The notes beneath the pieces were generated by a model that did no database searches, had not been told where the DNA came from, and worked only from the letters and a program-made list of their open reading frames with translations. Of a stretch of DNA of 36,054 nt, positions 8,315-16,407 are shown piece after piece. The DNA comes from an uncultured Verrucomicrobiales bacterium (GTDB lineage: Bacteria; Verrucomicrobiota; Verrucomicrobiia; Verrucomicrobiales; Akkermansiaceae). The stretch lies in assembly GCA_937128235.1 (NCBI GenBank), contig CAKZMG010000344.1, positions 1 to 36,054 on the forward strand. Reading direction: 5' to 3'. The position numbers and the translations under genes are program-made. Position 1 is the stretch's first letter; every line of letters starts with the position of its first letter.

Positions 8315-9436
8315 GTGTTTGAACTAATAAAAACAGATTCGGAAACAAAAGCTCGGCGCGGAAGGCTCACAACAGCGCATGGAGTGGTGGAGACACCCAT
8401 CTTCATGCCAGTCGGGACGCAGGGCTCAGTGAAGACCCTTCACCCAGATGACCTAGTGGCGATGGGGTCACAGATTATCTTGGGGAACACCTATCATTTG
8501 AATTTAAGACCAGGGCTAGAGGTGATTAGGGAGTTTGGTGGGCTGCATGAGTTTATTGATTGGGATATGCCTATTCTGACGGATTCTGGAGGATTTCAGG
8601 TTTGGTCGCTTGCTAAACTACGTAAAATCACTGAAGAGGGGGTAAGGTTTCAAAATCACTTAGATGGCTCTAAAATGATGCTCTCGCCAGAAGTCAGCAT
8701 GGAGATTCAGGCTACGCTGGGCAGCGATATCGCAATGTTGTTTGATGAATGCCCGCCCTATCCGTGCGAGGAAAAATACGCGCTAGAATCGCTCGCCCTC
8801 ACTACCCGATGGGCGAAACGCTGCAAGGAATGGGTCGCGCAGCATGAGCCGAGGTCTGGCACTGGCAGGCAGATGCATTTCGGGATCGTGCAGGGGAGTA
8901 TCTATGCTGAGATGCGTGAGCAGTCCGCACGAGAGCTGGTAGAGCTGGGCTTCGATGGCTATGCTGTGGGCGGTATTTCCGTAGGCGAGCCAGAGCACGA
9001 AATGATCCGCGCTATCGAGAATGCGGTGCCATTTCTGCCAGAAGATAAGCCCAGATATGCGATGGGACTAGGCACACCTCCACAGATGCTAGAAATGATC
9101 GCGCGGGGTGTGGATATGTTTGACTGTGTGATGCCTACACGTGTGGCACGTCATGGACTAGCCTTCACCGATGAGGGACCCATTCATATCAAAAATAAAG
9201 AATTTGAAATGGATAAACGCCCGCTCACTGAGACCACGCACCCCAGTGTGGCGCGGTTCTCACGGAGTTACATTCGTCACCTATGGAGAGCGAAGGAAAT
9301 GTTAGCTTTGAGGTTGCTTTCTTTCCACAATCTGCATTTCTATCTACGTCTCATGGAGCGAGCGAGAACGGCTATAGAAAATGGCACATTCTCGACCTTC
9401 AAGTCAGAATTTATAAAACGATACAACCAAGAATAA
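8315..9436 (+). CDS. tgt: tRNA-guanine(34) transglycosylase lacking the zinc-site cysteines
   Basis: A 373-residue enzyme exchanging G34 for preQ1 in queuosine-tRNA synthesis. It starts with GTG. Conserved catalytic and binding motifs are present: MPVGTQGSVKT, DSGGFQVWSL (usually VFSL), FDECPPYP, GIVQGS, AVGGISVGEP and MFDCVMPTR with the nucleophilic Asp. The Cys in FDEC and the Val in SVGEP match preQ1-using bacterial enzymes rather than queuine-using eukaryotic ones (known family distinction). The zinc site CxCxxC is missing: where relatives have CDCYTCxNYSRAY this protein reads THPSVARFSRSY, and only the zinc His region (FHNLHFY) remains. It is followed within four bases by yajC. Confidence 0.93.
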   Translation: MFELIKTDSETKARRGRLTTAHGVVETPIFMPVGTQGSVKTLHPDDLVAMGSQIILGNTYHLNLRPGLEVIREFGGLHEFIDWDMPILTDSGGFQVWSLAKLRKITEEGVRFQNHLDGSKMMLSPEVSMEIQATLGSDIAMLFDECPPYPCEEKYALESLALTTRWAKRCKEWVAQHEPRSGTGRQMHFGIVQGSIYAEMREQSARELVELGFDGYAVGGISVGEPEHEMIRAIENAVPFLPEDKPRYAMGLGTPPQMLEMIARGVDMFDCVMPTRVARHGLAFTDEGPIHIKNKEFEMDKRPLTETTHPSVARFSRSYIRHLWRAKEMLALRLLSFHNLHFYLRLMERARTAIENGTFSTFKSEFIKRYNQE

Positions 9437-9440
9437 TACC

Positions 9441-9752
9441 ATGATTACATTTGAAATATTAGCTAACAAAGGCGCGGCAAGCATAGCACAGTTCGTGCCA
9501 TTCATTCTTCTTTTCGTCATCATGTGGGTGGTGATGATTCGCCCACAGCAGAAGCGCGCTAAGGCTCTGCGTGAGCGCCAAGCTAGCCTTAAAAAAGGCG
9601 ACAATGTAGTCACCATCGGTGGTATGCATGCCACTGTGAACGCAGTGAGCGACACCACTGTTTCACTCAGACTTTCAGAAGGAGTCTTTGTGAAATATGA
9701 CAAAAGTGCCATCGCAAACGTCCTTACAAAAGGGGCTGAAATTGAGAAATAA
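9441..9752 (+). CDS. yajC: Preprotein translocase accessory subunit YajC
   Basis: A 103-residue single-span membrane protein of the SecDF-YajC complex. The transmembrane helix (about 14-32, FVPFILLFVIMWVVM) is followed by the family motif IRPQQKRAKALRERQ and a small beta domain (KKGDNVVTIGGMHATV). tgt-yajC adjacency is common in bacteria and supports the call. secD and secF do not follow; lpxB does, 40 bases downstream. Confidence 0.95.
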   Translation: MITFEILANKGAASIAQFVPFILLFVIMWVVMIRPQQKRAKALRERQASLKKGDNVVTIGGMHATVNAVSDTTVSLRLSEGVFVKYDKSAIANVLTKGAEIEK

Positions 9753-9792
9753 TTCCGTTGAGCTTTCTGCTAGAATGCTCTACACCAGATAA

Positions 9793-10944
9793 ATGAGTGC
9801 TAAGAAGATCTACCTGATCTCAGGCGAAGTGAGTGGGGATACCCATGGAGCTGAGCTGATGCACGCCATCAAGTCTGAGATGGCTGAGGTGGAATTTTAC
9901 GGAGCTGGTGGTCCAGAAATGAAAGAAGCTGGAGGCGAAAACCTCCGCGATTGGGTCGAGCAAGCCGCCGTCATGGGAGTGGTGGAGGTGCTGAAGCACT
10001 ACCGCTGGTTTAAGAAACAGTTCATTTCCATGCTCGCGGAGCTAAAGGAAGTACAGCCAGATGCGCTGATTCTGATAGACTACCCAGGCTATAATCTGCG
10101 CATGGCTAAAGCGGTGCGTGAGGCTCGTGATGCTATACCAGGCATTAAAATCATCTACTACGTTAGCCCGCAAGTCTGGGCATGGAATAAAGGGCGCATC
10201 CCAAAAATGGCAGCCATTCTCGACAAGATGCTCTGCATTCTCCCATTTGAGAAGAAACTCTATGAGGACTCGGGGCTCTCCACTACATTTGTGGGGCATC
10301 CCATCGTTGATGAGTTAGTAGAGAATAAAATAGAGGTCATTCGAGATAAGAATCTTGTTGGGCTATTTCCTGGCAGCCGTGAACGCGAAATAGCTAAGCT
10401 CTTCCCCGTAATGGTGGATGCAGCACGGAGGATGCATAATGAAAATAAGGACTTGAGATTTCAAGCCCCAGCAGCCTCTGAGAAACTGGCTGAACTGATG
10501 CAGAAAATTATCGATAAAAATAAGCACGGTGGAGATTTTATTCAGATCACCAGCCGTGCAGATGGCGGAAGCCACAAGCTCATGCAGCGAGCGCATTGTG
10601 GAGTCATTGCCAGTGGCACAGCCACCCTAGAAGCGGCATGGTATGGTCTGCCGTACTGTCTCGTTTATAAGATAGCTCTTCCTACCTATCTGCTAGGTAA
10701 AATGTTAGTCAAGATAGAACACATCGGGCTAGTGAACATACTAGCTGGGAAGAAAGTAGTGGAAGAGTTCATCCAGGGCGAGGCAGACCCTATCCATATC
10801 AAAGAAGCGCTGGTGAAGTTCATCACCGACTCCAAGCATACTGATAAAGTAAAATCTGAAATGGCAGAAGCCGTAGCTCAGCTCGGGGAGCCAGGTTGTC
10901 ACCTCAGAGCCGCTAAAGAGGTCATTTCCACACTTGAAGGATAA
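9793..10944 (+). CDS. lpxB: Lipid-A-disaccharide synthase
   Basis: A 383-residue GT19 glycosyltransferase that joins UDP-diacylglucosamine and lipid X at the inner face of the membrane, showing that the organism makes lipid A. The N-terminal SGEVSGDTHGAEL, DYPGYNLRMAK, YYVSPQVWAWNKGR, GSREREIAKLFP (near 193) and SGTATLEAAWYGLPYCLVYK (near 273) motifs are all intact, and the length is typical. The ATG directly precedes MSAKKIYLISGE, with no visible ribosome-binding site. Confidence 0.96.
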   Translation: MSAKKIYLISGEVSGDTHGAELMHAIKSEMAEVEFYGAGGPEMKEAGGENLRDWVEQAAVMGVVEVLKHYRWFKKQFISMLAELKEVQPDALILIDYPGYNLRMAKAVREARDAIPGIKIIYYVSPQVWAWNKGRIPKMAAILDKMLCILPFEKKLYEDSGLSTTFVGHPIVDELVENKIEVIRDKNLVGLFPGSREREIAKLFPVMVDAARRMHNENKDLRFQAPAASEKLAELMQKIIDKNKHGGDFIQITSRADGGSHKLMQRAHCGVIASGTATLEAAWYGLPYCLVYKIALPTYLLGKMLVKIEHIGLVNILAGKKVVEEFIQGEADPIHIKEALVKFITDSKHTDKVKSEMAEAVAQLGEPGCHLRAAKEVISTLEG

Positions 10945-10950
10945 AACATA

Positions 10951-11706
10951 ATGACTCCAGAAGAAGCGCAAGATGCTCAAGACGCGAAGAGTGCTAAGAA
11001 ATTTCTATGGATACTCATGCTCATCCCCATCGGTTTAGGCGTGGGTGTGGTTACTAGTAATATTAATTTCAGAGCCGCTGAGGAAGATAAAGCTGATGTA
11101 GCAAAATTCAGAGTTTCGCAAACCTTTGATAAGGCTGGTATGAAGGATGATATGGAGAAAATCCTGTTATCAAAAGATGAGAATTCGGATTATTTTCTCC
11201 GCCAGATTTCTAGCTCACTGGGAATTAATAATTACCTGACCACCAAGCTCAGTCCTAGCTATGGAATGACGCTGGGATACTATGACATCAGAGGCGGCGA
11301 TGAAGAAAAAGTCACAGCCGTCATCATCGAGCTGGATGAATCTAACCCAGTAGCTAAGTCCGCACAGCTTGCAATTCCTACCTCAGTGATCAAGAGTCTG
11401 GCGGGTGAGAAAAGTTTTTCTCACACGCTCCGGTTCGTTTTTCTGCCTAAGAAATACAATGGGAATAAACTCAACCTCAGAGAAAAAGGGGAGGAACTGG
11501 TGAGCCAGGTTATCATTCGTGCCGGCGGAGATTTCTCCATCAATGACGAGATTAGCTGGCGAGAAAATGATGGAATCTGGCAGCACCCAGCCATGGCATA
11601 CCCTCATGAGTCAGTGAGTGGTTACATCACGCCCGGGCAAGTGGAGCTTTCATTGCAAGCTGCACAGGAACTGAAGAAAAAGTTAGAGTCTTTGATGAAG
11701 AAATAA
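10951..11706 (+). CDS. Membrane-anchored protein of unknown function, possibly a degenerate M28-peptidase-like fold
   Basis: A 251-residue protein starting six bases after lpxB, with GAAGGA placed well before the ATG, so it is translated with the lpxB operon. A charged N-terminus is followed by one transmembrane helix (about 17-37, FLWILMLIPIGLGVGVVTS). The rest looks soluble. The stretch SAQLAIPTSVIKSLAGEKSFSHTLRFVFLP faintly resembles the helix-strand unit of M28 aminopeptidases (ALLELARAL...RTVRFVFF), but the metal-binding His, Asp and Glu residues of that family are not evident. This link is weak, and no function is assigned. Confidence 0.8.
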   Translation: MTPEEAQDAQDAKSAKKFLWILMLIPIGLGVGVVTSNINFRAAEEDKADVAKFRVSQTFDKAGMKDDMEKILLSKDENSDYFLRQISSSLGINNYLTTKLSPSYGMTLGYYDIRGGDEEKVTAVIIELDESNPVAKSAQLAIPTSVIKSLAGEKSFSHTLRFVFLPKKYNGNKLNLREKGEELVSQVIIRAGGDFSINDEISWRENDGIWQHPAMAYPHESVSGYITPGQVELSLQAAQELKKKLESLMKK

Positions 11707-11716
11707 TAGCTTCTCA

Positions 11717-12169
11717 CTATGAGACCTGCCGCACAGCTTCGTACAATACAATACCAATGCTTGTAGCTAAATTTAAACTGCGTGTGCTACCAGAAGTCAT
11801 AGGAATGGTGATCGCGTTCTCGCCATATTTTTTAATCAGGTCTTCGTCCAGTCCTTTAGTCTCTCTGCCAAATACTAAGTAGTCTCCAGCAATGAATTTC
11901 TTATCCCAGTAAGGCTGATCAGACTTCGTAGTGAGCATGAATAAACGCGCATCATCAGCCAGATTTTCTTCAAATTCCTCCCAAGAACGCCACGTTTTCA
12001 CCGAGACATCCTTCCAGTAATCTAGCCCAGCACGCTTCACAGCCTTATCATTTATTTCAAACCCAAGTGGTTCTATCAAATGAAGCGTGGCACCAGTTGC
12101 GAGCGCTAATCTCCCAGCTGCTCCAGTGTTATGCGGGATTTCTGGATGAACCATGACGATGTTGAACAT
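11717..12169 (-). CDS. trmL: tRNA (cytidine/uridine(34)-2'-O)-methyltransferase, TrmL-like
   Basis: SPOUT-class methyltransferase modifying the wobble nucleotide of leucine tRNAs. MFNIVMVHPEIPHNTGAAGRL (motif 1 region), LVFGRETKGL (motif 2) and SGSTRSLNLATSIGIVLYEA (motif 3) are all present. The track ORF begins at 12259 and adds 30 residues (MNDESSFSKKK...) not found in the family; the Met at 12169 gives the standard N-terminus and about 150 residues, so it is preferred. Neither start has a clear ribosome-binding site. The gene converges on the unknown protein after lpxB, with 10 bases between the stops. Confidence 0.88.
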   Translation of the reverse strand: MFNIVMVHPEIPHNTGAAGRLALATGATLHLIEPLGFEINDKAVKRAGLDYWKDVSVKTWRSWEEFEENLADDARLFMLTTKSDQPYWDKKFIAGDYLVFGRETKGLDEDLIKKYGENAITIPMTSGSTRSLNLATSIGIVLYEAVRQVS

Positions 12170-12304
12170 GCTGTAGAGACTAAAATCTCTAGCGATGAAT
12201 GACAAAGTAAAACCACTTGAGGTAAGTTTTTTTTTGCTAAAAGAGGATTCATCGTTCATGCTACGGCAAAGGAAAATTAAACACTTTTTTAAGTTAGCCT
12301 GACT

Positions 12305-12910
12305 ATGGTTGAAGCACTCAGAAGATTAGCATCTAGACGCATTGAGGGATTGGAGGAATTATCCGATCCCGAGATAGTCGCGTTGTGTAAAAAGGAGTTG
12401 CCTTCAGACCTAACAGCATACCGTGAGCTACTCCGCAGATATGAAGGGCTAGTTTACAATACCTGTGCGAAATACATCGGCTCAAAACAAGATGCAGAAG
12501 AGGTGACTCAAGATGCTTTAATTCAAGTGTTTCACAAGATCCATCAGTTTGAAGGTCGCTCTGCATTTAAGACATGGCTTTATAAAATAGTGCAGAACTA
12601 CTGCCGAAATAGAATTTCAAAACTAGCTAGAAAGCGAGAGGGAAAAGAAGCCTACCAAAAGCAAGTAGGAGACCTAGAAGCAGGTCATGTGGATGCCCCT
12701 AAGTCATCAGCAGTAGCTGAGAAAGTGGAGAACTCTATGAATAAAATGAAGGACAAAGAACGCGAAATCCTCGTCATGAAATTCACTACAGGGATGACTA
12801 TTCAAGAAATCTCTGAAGTCATGGAAATAGGTTTATCCGCAGCCAAGATGAGGCTATACCGCGCACTAGATTCATTTAAACTATTATACGCAAAGGAGGG
12901 TAACGATTAA
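12305..12910 (+). CDS. ECF-like RNA polymerase sigma factor (sigma-70 family)
   Basis: A 201-residue sigma factor with region 2 (about 38-103: LLRRYEGLVYNTCAKYIGSKQDAEEVTQDALIQVF, then FKTWLYKIVQNYCRNRI) and region 4 (about 143-195: DKEREILVMKFTTGMTIQEISEVMEIGLSAAKMRLYRAL). Regions 1 and 3 are missing, as in ECF sigmas. Its stop codon shares a base with the ATG of the next gene (TAATG), and a strong AAGGAGGG lies inside its own end. This coupling is typical of sigma/anti-sigma pairs, but the partner is only 83 residues. It may control the following channel and OmpA genes or its own operon (inference). Confidence 0.92.
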   Translation: MVEALRRLASRRIEGLEELSDPEIVALCKKELPSDLTAYRELLRRYEGLVYNTCAKYIGSKQDAEEVTQDALIQVFHKIHQFEGRSAFKTWLYKIVQNYCRNRISKLARKREGKEAYQKQVGDLEAGHVDAPKSSAVAEKVENSMNKMKDKEREILVMKFTTGMTIQEISEVMEIGLSAAKMRLYRALDSFKLLYAKEGND

Positions 12911-13161
12911 TGATTAACGACCAAACATACCAAGTCGAAGAAGCAAAAATCAATGACTTATTCCAAAAGGCTGGCTGGCATGTCGAGCTCCAGGCGAACC
13001 ATGAGCGCATTGAGCGGATTGCTGATCGCGCAATGTTTGAGAACATTACCAAAGACACCACGACATTCGTTTTCATGAGTTTCGGCACTGCGATCCACGG
13101 ACTAATAGGAGCCTCATTCGGGTGTGTAATAGGCGGAACAGAGATTAACTACAAAGCATAA
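12910..13161 (+). CDS. Small, probably membrane-associated protein coupled to the sigma factor; candidate anti-sigma factor
   Basis: An 83-residue protein with a strong ribosome-binding site (AAGGAGGG, about 10 bases upstream) and a one-base overlap with the sigma gene. The first ~50 residues are polar and probably helical (WHVELQANHERIERIADRAMF). A Gly-rich hydrophobic segment (FVFMSFGTAIHGLIGASFGCVIGG, about 53-76) looks like a membrane hairpin or helix. No zinc-binding anti-sigma motif (HxxxCxxC) is present. Position and coupling suggest control of the sigma factor; the sequence alone does not identify a family. Confidence 0.75.
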   Translation: MINDQTYQVEEAKINDLFQKAGWHVELQANHERIERIADRAMFENITKDTTTFVFMSFGTAIHGLIGASFGCVIGGTEINYKA

Positions 13162-13176
13162 CTTTACAAATAAATC

Positions 13177-14040
13177 ATGAACACAAGTATATTCCATTAC
13201 ACCATAGCTGACTCACAATCCTTCCTTGATAAACTGATCGGGCCATTTGAAAAGATGTTAGACAGCATTATTAAGGGCTTACCAAACATTGTAATAGGTC
13301 TAGCTATACTGCTTGTCGGATTTATTGTTGCTACCATTTTGAAAAAATGTGTGGGTAAGTTTTTAGAAGGAATCAAATTCAATGAACTCCTAGACAAAGT
13401 AGGGGTAGGTGCAGTCTTCCATAAAATAGGTGTCAAAGATGGGGTAAGTAAACTCATCTCAAAAATCATTTTTTGGATAGTGCTGCTCTTCGTATTCAAG
13501 AATGCCGCAGATCACATGGGCATCGAGGACATCTCTAACATTATTGATAAAATCGTAGCCTTCCTTCCTAAGGTGCTTATTGCTACTATCATCATGCTCG
13601 TAGGATTTATGGTGGCTGATATGGTGCAGAACGTGGTGCATAAAACGCTAGATAGCCTAGGTCTAGATTATGCAAAAGCACTTGCGAACATTCTTTTCGG
13701 ATTCATTTTCATCCTCGTTCTCACAGTGGCTCTCAGCCAGCTTGGAATAGAGACTGAGCTGCTAAATGCCTCAGTGAAGATCATCCTAGCATCTCTCGGT
13801 CTCGGTCTTGCTATCTGTCTTGGGCTAGGTCTCAAGCGCATGGCTGGGCAGATAGTCTCAGGAGTCTATGCACGTGATGTTTATAAAGTAGGAACTACTA
13901 TCATTTTCGAAGGAGAAGAAGTAAAAGTAGCAGGGGTAGGTCCTGTCACCACTAAGCTGTTGACTCAAGATGGCGGTTTCATCATGGTGCCAAATGATGA
14001 TCTGCTGGGAACTACTACCAGAGGTCGCTCTGCCGAGTAA
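13177..14040 (+). CDS. MscS-like mechanosensitive channel with conserved TM-helix repeats
   Basis: A 287-residue membrane protein. Hydrophobic helices lie near 39-58, 93-108, 127-148, 168-190 and 200-222. The glycine-rich pairs IVIGLAILLVGFIVA and VLIATIIMLVGFMVA are repeats of the 'conserved TM helix' type found before MscS channels. The Ala/Gly-packed pore-like helix (SLGLGLAICLGLGLKRMAGQIVSGVYAR) is followed by the MscS beta domain (YKVGTTIIFEGEEVKVAGVGPVTTKLLTQDGGFIMVPNDDLLGTT). The protein ends there, without the usual C-terminal alpha/beta vestibule domain. It lies 15 bases after the small sigma-linked gene, so it is probably in the same operon and may respond to membrane tension or osmotic stress. 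Confidence 0.82.
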   Translation: MNTSIFHYTIADSQSFLDKLIGPFEKMLDSIIKGLPNIVIGLAILLVGFIVATILKKCVGKFLEGIKFNELLDKVGVGAVFHKIGVKDGVSKLISKIIFWIVLLFVFKNAADHMGIEDISNIIDKIVAFLPKVLIATIIMLVGFMVADMVQNVVHKTLDSLGLDYAKALANILFGFIFILVLTVALSQLGIETELLNASVKIILASLGLGLAICLGLGLKRMAGQIVSGVYARDVYKVGTTIIFEGEEVKVAGVGPVTTKLLTQDGGFIMVPNDDLLGTTTRGRSAE

Positions 14041-14100
14041 TTTTACATTTCCATTAATATTACTAGATAAATACCATTATCTGCTCCAGATTTACACAGT

Positions 14101-15501
14101 ATGCCAGCTCAACCACTAACGAAAACAGTCATCTTCGGACTCGTCGCAGTCACCTTTGGAGTAGGGACTTACATGGGGCTTTCCTATCTTTCTAATTCTG
14201 GAGATAAGGCTGATGATAAATCTAAACCCGTTTCCGGTGATGTCACTAGCGGGAATCCAGCTCTTACAGACAAACCAAAACTTGAACCAGAGCCAGCTAC
14301 TGATATTCCAGATAAAGAAGTAGTCAAGCCCACGGTGGACGATGTGGCAGAGGGGCTAGGGGACTTGAAATTTGATGATCCTAAGGAACTAGTCGCTGAG
14401 GTCATGAAGAAAATGTCTCAGATCGATTCCGAGAGAGATATCCAAGATTTGGCTAAGATCCTAGGGAATGGTAAAGTAAATACAGATCAACTTGCACACC
14501 TCAACAAGCTCTACGAGGAAAACCGTATCAAACTGCGTGAGGAAAAAGCGATGGAGCTTTTAGGTGAGGTGAAGGCGGGTAAAATTTCTCGCTGGGCACT
14601 TCATCTCAGTGATTTCTCCAAGATCCACCTCCAAACCACCAGGCAAAAAGACGGCAAATGGAAAATAGACCAAGTCAAGCTGCCTCTCTCAAACATCGAT
14701 GAAAATGGTGTCCCTCTCACTGCTGAACAGATCCAAAAACGTGATGCTGAACTGGAAGCGAAAGACTCGCTGGTGTTCTCTAACAATTTCCTCAAAGCTC
14801 TGGTAAGTCAAAACTTTGAGAAAGCCAGAATGATGGCGAATGATGGAGCTATCTCTGATGCAAAAATCGCAGGGCTATGCATTCTTTTCGAGGATGGAGC
14901 CTATCGATTAAACGAAGAAAAACCACTCCAAGCGGTGCGTATGACTGAGCAGATGTCCGCTTTTTACGTGAATGTGAAAGCCAGCGATGACAGCGATGCG
15001 CAGTTTTCAGTGAATACGCTTAGAGATAATGCCAATTCACCATGGCAGATTAATGAAATTAATCTCGATAGACTACTTGAAGACTATGCAAAAAGAATCG
15101 CAGGAGGAGATGTTTACTACACGCCACTGATTAAGAATCCTGATGGTGGAGACATGTTAGTGATCTACTTTGAGTTCGACTCTGAAGGTCTAACGGACAG
15201 GACTAAAAAGCAGCTAGATATTGTTGCTAACTTACTCAAATTGGACAAAAAAAAGAAAGTTAGACTATCTGGGCACACTGATGGAAAGGGTAGTGATCAA
15301 TACAACCAAGGACTCTCAGAAAAACGCGCAATAGCGGTAAAAGAGTATCTCGCCACTCAAGGTATCAATGCTGATCAGCTAGTTACCGAGGCGCATGGAT
15401 TTAGTAAGCCAATCAGATCAGAAAACACCAAAGAAGACGGCACTGATGATCCAAGCGCAAGAAGAGCAAATCGCCGCACTGAGATTTATCTAGATTTCTA
15501 A
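14101..15501 (+). CDS. OmpA-domain protein with N-terminal membrane anchor
   Basis: A 466-residue envelope protein. One N-terminal hydrophobic helix (about 7-30) acts as an uncleaved anchor or signal. A Pro/Asp/Lys-rich linker and a ~280-residue region with no recognised fold follow. The C-terminal OmpA-like peptidoglycan-binding domain (about 350-466) has VIYFEFDSEGLT, LSGHTDGKGSDQYNQGLSEKRAIAVKEYL and RRANRRTEIYLDF, with the Asp and Arg that contact diaminopimelate. It would tether the envelope to peptidoglycan. It lies 60 bases after the channel gene on the same strand. It converges with xerC, leaving 6 bases between the stops. Confidence 0.9.
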   Translation: MPAQPLTKTVIFGLVAVTFGVGTYMGLSYLSNSGDKADDKSKPVSGDVTSGNPALTDKPKLEPEPATDIPDKEVVKPTVDDVAEGLGDLKFDDPKELVAEVMKKMSQIDSERDIQDLAKILGNGKVNTDQLAHLNKLYEENRIKLREEKAMELLGEVKAGKISRWALHLSDFSKIHLQTTRQKDGKWKIDQVKLPLSNIDENGVPLTAEQIQKRDAELEAKDSLVFSNNFLKALVSQNFEKARMMANDGAISDAKIAGLCILFEDGAYRLNEEKPLQAVRMTEQMSAFYVNVKASDDSDAQFSVNTLRDNANSPWQINEINLDRLLEDYAKRIAGGDVYYTPLIKNPDGGDMLVIYFEFDSEGLTDRTKKQLDIVANLLKLDKKKKVRLSGHTDGKGSDQYNQGLSEKRAIAVKEYLATQGINADQLVTEAHGFSKPIRSENTKEDGTDDPSARRANRRTEIYLDF

Positions 15502-15507
15502 GATCCA

Positions 15508-16407
15508 CTATTTCGCCCTTGGGTGTGACTTATCATAGGCATCTTTCAGTCTCTCCTTCGTCACATGCGTATAGATCTGAGTAGTAGAGAGTGAGGCGTG
15601 TCCCAGAAGTGACTGCACCGATCTCAAGTCCGCTCCATTATCTAACAGATGAGTAGCGAATGAATGCCGGAGCTTATGCGGAGTTACATTAAAGGGGATA
15701 CTACTTGCAGCTAGATACTTCTGCAAAAGCTTACCTATAGAACGAGTCGATAGTCTCTTGCGTAGCTTGGATATGAACAACGCGCCATCATAATGCTCTG
15801 CCTCACTGCGGTATTTCTGCACCGCCTTCATCGCGTATGATCCTATGGGGATAATCCTTTCTTTCCCGCCTTTACCCAGCACTTTCACGCAATCATTTGG
15901 CGTGTCCACGTCCTCCACATTTAGGCTAGCTAGCTCCGCAAGACGCATTCCCGTAGAGTAAAATAATTCTAAAATAGCGGTGTCCCGCATCGGCATCCAG
16001 CTCGGAGCCTGCTTATCTAGCTCCATTTTAAGTGGTATTTCTAACAGCTCAATAATCTGTTTTTGATTTAACACCACAGGTAATTTTCTCTCCGCTTTAG
16101 GGAGTTGAATATCATTAAGCGGCGATTTAGCCAGCCCATGCCGATGCACCAGATACTTATAAAATGATCGCAAAGCGGAAAAACGTAATCTTATCGTAGC
16201 TCGAGAAACTTCATCCTTCATGCATTGAAATAAATACGCTCTGAAATCATCAGGTAAACAATTTTTCCAACCAGGAAATTTCTCCCCCAAGAAAGTCTGA
16301 AATGCCGTTAAAGCCTGCGTATAATTTCTTAGTGTCCGAGGCGATGAGTTCTTCTCCACCACATGGAATTGAACAAAGTTATCGATTAATTGATCATCAT
16401 TCATCAT
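15508..16407 (-). CDS. Tyrosine recombinase XerC/XerD type
   Basis: A 299-residue site-specific recombinase of the size of the chromosome-dimer-resolving Xer enzymes. The N-terminal SAM-like DNA-binding domain (about 1-90, LIDNFVQFHVVEKNSSPRTLRNYTQALTAF) precedes the catalytic domain. All active residues are visible: Arg in STGMRLAEL, Lys in GKGGKERIIPIG, HKLRHSFATH, HASLSTTQ and the Tyr nucleophile in IYTHV. The ATG directly follows the stop of the fur-like gene with no spacer. Nothing around it looks mobile, so a housekeeping XerC or XerD role is more likely than an island integrase; which of the two cannot be decided. Confidence 0.92.
   Translation of the reverse strand: MMNDDQLIDNFVQFHVVEKNSSPRTLRNYTQALTAFQTFLGEKFPGWKNCLPDDFRAYLFQCMKDEVSRATIRLRFSALRSFYKYLVHRHGLAKSPLNDIQLPKAERKLPVVLNQKQIIELLEIPLKMELDKQAPSWMPMRDTAILELFYSTGMRLAELASLNVEDVDTPNDCVKVLGKGGKERIIPIGSYAMKAVQKYRSEAEHYDGALFISKLRKRLSTRSIGKLLQKYLAASSIPFNVTPHKLRHSFATHLLDNGADLRSVQSLLGHASLSTTQIYTHVTKERLKDAYDKSHPRAK

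Noticed and set aside
12170-12259. 30-residue N-terminal extension of TrmL
   Set aside because: Not found in the family, whose N-terminus begins at MFNIVMVHPEIPHNTG; kept only as an alternative start.
15508-16407. Xer recombinase as integrase of a genomic island
   Set aside because: No direct repeats, tRNA, or phage-like genes nearby; size and motifs fit the housekeeping XerC/D.
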